Origin: Drosophila persimilis
Lineage: Eukaryota; Arthropoda; Insecta; Diptera; Drosophilidae
Reading direction: 5' to 3'
NCBI RefSeq assembly: GCF_003286085.1
Contig: NW_020825294.1
Location: 11,864,501 to 11,928,500, forward strand
Length of the DNA: 64,000 bases
Positions within the stretch are counted from its first letter, which is position 1. Every line of letters begins with the position of its first letter. Made by a program: the position numbers and the translations under genes. Below, in pieces: positions 60,608-64,000 of this stretch. The notes beneath the pieces were generated by a model that was given only the letters and a program-made list of their open reading frames with translations, did no database searches and had not been told where the DNA came from.

Positions 60608-61125
60608 TATACCCGATACTCAAAATGAGTATTGTTTATACCCGATACTCAAATGGAGTATTGGGGTATATTAGATTTGTGGTGAAAATGGAGGTGTGTA
60701 ACGTCCAGAAGGAGTCGTTTCCGACCCCATAACGTATATATATTCTTGATCAGCATCAATAGCCGAGTCGATTGAGCCCTGTCTGTCTGTCCGCAAAATC
60801 TAAACCAGATCGTATAATTATTATAGCCAGAATCAAGAAAACAATTTCATTCGTTCTCGCTCTGTCTCTCTCTAACACACAGGTTTCGTGGTCGGATTTG
60901 CCAATTGCAAAATATGAGTTCAAGGATCTCAGAACCCATAAGAACTAGAGCAACCAAATTTTTTATCCACACTCCTGTGATATCGGACCTTGACCGTTTT
61001 GTTTCAAAATTTCGCCACACCCCTTTCCGCCCCCGCAAAGGACGAAAATCTGGGGCATCCACAAATCTCAGAGACTATTAACGCTAGAGTAACCTGTTAG
61101 ATCTCACTATAAAACGTATATCTCA
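60608..61125 (+). mobile_element. DINE-1-like 5' part, truncated, with duplicated start
   Basis: Two copies of the 5' start TATACCCGATACTCAAA occur, at 60,608 and 60,637. The second continues for about 480 bases with clear similarity to the first half of the complete copy, including CGTTTCCGACCC and CTTGATCAGCATCAATAGCC. Similarity fades near 61,120, and no 3' hairpin follows. Confidence 0.78.
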
Positions 61126-62160
61126 AAAAGTAAGTTTCTAGCTATATTTTATTATTTACATGTACAATATTTATTAACAAAAAAAAAACAAAACAACAAA
61201 CATAACATTTTTAGCCAAATTTAAATTTTTTTTAAAGAACAAATAAACTATTTTGTAACCGTCCATAGTGAAATATTTGATCTGATTTGATTTAATTAAA
61301 TAAAAAACCAGCCTGATCAAAATTAACTCAAATTAAATAACAAATTAATTTTTCAATTGAAACAGAGATTATTTATTTAGGTAATTACATTTTGGAATTT
61401 GCCCACATTTTTTCATCGGTTCGTTTAATAAGCAAACAAATTGTAAACCGAAACTGAGCAGCAATCGCATCGGCATAAATAGAGCTATTTTATTTGTGGC
61501 TGTATGCGGATTAAAGACCGACCCACTGACCAACCGACCAACACTTATACGCACACATACTCAGACGGTCGCTTATAGAACACAGCAGCCATTAAACATT
61601 TTTAATACAATATAAATTCCAATGAGCTGCAACAATAAATAAGAATCATTTTGGGGCGATTAACTTGGGGGCCACTACAGAGCAAACAGAACAAAGGAGC
61701 TGTACGAGCATTCCATTCCAATATACGATATCCTGCCCGGAACGAGGCGATAGGATTAACCCTTAATGCGCCACAGCAATTATTGCCATTTGGACGACGC
61801 TCACGCTCACCCGGACGCTGACTGCGACGGCGACTGCATTTTTAGCACAGACGGCAACAACTTGACCCATATTTCCAATGAGCTGACACCCCGCTCAGGC
61901 CCTCCGCCTGTCCTCCCCCACCCGGGCTTGCCCACACACAATCTCAGTGGCACTTAAAGCACATCCACCTCATACCTCCCATCCGTCCTCTAACACCACC
62001 CAACCTCCCAACCTCCTCAACCCCTCAGTCACCTTATCCTAACCCACTGCACATTAACGTACTGAAAACTGAAATTTTGTCGTCGAAGCGGCAAATGAGC
62101 TGGAAGATGGGCAAGAGGCAGGGGCAGGAGCCGGAGCAATGTCGGTGAATGCGAAAAATA

Positions 62161-62237
62161 TATATTTGTATAGGTGTAGATATAAATATATGTATATATA
62201 TACATATATATATTTGGGTGTGTGTGTGTGTGTGTAT
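62161..62237. repeat. (TA)n then (GT)n microsatellite
   Basis: A TATATGTATATA-rich stretch ends in a pure (GT)n run. Confidence 0.88.
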
Positions 62238-64000
62238 TACAAATAAACGAAAAACGAAAGCAAGAGCGAAAACTGACTCACAGGCAATAGAAATCTGTAG
62301 AGAAGGGGCAAGAGCGGAAACAGCAGCAGAAGGAGCCGAAGGGGATGTGGGATGTGGGGCGGAGGGGCAGAGGGGATGAAGAGCTAGTCCTGCGACGGCG
62401 CAAAAATAAATTAAGTAAAAATTAATGTCACACCAGCAACACCAACGATAACAAGAGTATTGAGAGCATTGAGAACTCTCAACGTTTCCTTTGCCTTTTT
62501 AATGAATTTTATTAGGCAGATGTGCAGGCTGCCCTCGGCTTCTCCATTTCCTTGGGGCTCCTCGTTCACGTTCCACCCTCTCTAAGCCACCAGTCCCAAG
62601 CCACGCATAAACAAACACTTAAAGAGCGTATACAGGGTGCTTCGGTCTCAAAATCAAATTAAGTCCGGCACACACACGCACACCAGCTCACGCAGTCAAG
62701 AGAGGAGCCACACGCTTGCTCTTTCGCGCTGGCCACTCTCTTAAGCTCGTTTCTGCTGAAATGGTATCCCTGGATGCTGCTGGAAGAATGCTGTTTCCTT
62801 CTTAATGTTATCCTCGTGCCACAGTAAAAGAAATAGGCATAGCGGGACAAATGGAGAGACGGAAAGATGGAAAGACGGTGAATGCGAAGATGGGCAGAGG
62901 GGGTGGGCCAGCAGCTGGCTGGGGCTGGGCCATGCGAGGCTGAAGGCTGCACGCAATTTCATTTTGATTTTCACTGCTTGGGCAGTTGTTCTCCGGTAAA
63001 ATGCATATAGATAGAATGCCTTAGATAGCTCTGCTCTCGAATGCAATACCGTCGTCTCGGAATCGGCATGGAGTGGGGAAGTAATGCAAAACCGACTTTA
63101 ATTTGTGGCAACTGTAATCACGTTTTGTCGATTGTCTGCCAAAGGATTCTACCCATGTACGTGTTTGTCTCTTCAGCTCGTGGTCGGGGTGTCCAGTTCC
63201 AGGGGATCTGGAGTGAAGCAAAACTACGAGGATGACAACTTAATTTGAGGCCTTGCCAGAGGCAATTCGAGTTATTGAACCACAGCGTTGCAAATTAAAT
63301 GGAATCCAGCTATGGAATTTCTATCAGTTTACGAATATCTTGAAGTGTTTGAACGCCCAAGAGTGTCAGCAATCTTAAACTATTCGGTATTCCCCACTAT
63401 AATTGCGGCCAGCTGAAAGGAACAGGACACAGCATGGCCTGACATACATTCGGTTGGAAATTCACTGATTAGCTAAATTTACGCAAAATGTCTATAGGAA
63501 ATAATTAAATAATACACAGAGCGATCCCCAACCTTTTTTGTAACTCTTTCTTCGTACTACCTTCCAACCTTTGTTGGTGCTTGGTGTGGTTTTTTTTGCA
63601 CAACTTCATCACGATTCCTTTTAGATCTACTGGAAACTATATACCGCTGCCCCTTCCGTTTTGTAGAGCGATTTCCTCGAAATTAGTATTTGTATTTGTA
63701 CTTTGATTGCATGCTTAGTTCTTTCAGTCAAATTAGTTCTAATTTATCTTGAACATTAGTCCAACAACTATGTATATTTCCTGCATGTACGCCGGCGACA
63801 ATACCACTATTGCCGTTGAAATTAATTAAATGTCGATGCTATTAACATCTTTATATGGTACACAGTGAGTCATAACTAACAGCTTTGAACAACATCCCAA
63901 TTAAGCTTAATTTATCAGTTCTTGTTACATCTGCATTATCTAGACAAGCCCCACCAATACTTAAAACGAAATCAATCAATTTGAGAAAAAACCTTCCCTA

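Larger units (their letters stand above)
52846..64000. other. Upstream region of nAChRalpha5
   Basis: This should contain the 5' UTR and promoter of the receptor gene, though I could not place a transcription start or untranslated exons. Two clusters of DINE-1-like repeats and two microsatellites lie here. Open frames up to about 143 codons occur (for example plus strand 55,864-56,295) but have no recognisable domain. Confidence 0.5.

Overview
This is nuclear DNA from a fruit fly (Drosophila). The evidence is one large split gene for a nicotinic acetylcholine receptor subunit on the minus strand, GT-AG introns, abundant microsatellites, and two clusters of DINE-1/INE-1-like Helitron sequence. 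The variant of that repeat (5' ends reading TATACCCGATACTCAAA) suggests the obscura group, such as D. pseudoobscura and relatives. That species guess is inference from memory, not a search result. The window has no bacterial, phage or CRISPR features. Most apparent open frames are chance frames in non-coding DNA.

Layout from low to high coordinates. Positions 1-632 hold the first two coding exons of a minus-strand gene with a NOL4-like N-terminal domain; it runs off the left edge. Positions 633-12.6 kb are non-coding with simple repeats. Around 12.6-13.3 kb is a coding-like stretch on the minus strand whose frame changes several times, possibly a decayed gene. About 13.4-21.66 kb is AT-rich sequence downstream of the receptor gene and may include its 3' UTR. 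Positions 21,665-52,845 carry the complete coding part of an alpha5/alpha6/alpha7-class receptor gene. It has eleven coding exons whose reading frames join exactly, predicting 810 residues. Positions 52.8-64 kb are its upstream region and contain the DINE-1 copies.

I call the receptor nAChRalpha5 (D-alpha5). The predicted product has an extension of about 290 residues ahead of its signal sequence, and the total length is close to the roughly 800 residues I recall for fly alpha5. A single 336-bp exon covers most of the ligand-binding domain, and I found no duplicated exons like those known in fly alpha6. The product would form cation-selective acetylcholine-gated channels at neuronal synapses.

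The most interesting points are the low-complexity N-terminal extension with a buried signal sequence, a frame-neutral cassette exon in the cytoplasmic loop next to a weak donor site, CU-rich and UGUAAA-rich tracts near receptor exons, an inverted/tandem nest of DINE-1 ends, and the frame-broken coding remnant near 12.9 kb. I saw no convincing sign of a wholly new biological system.
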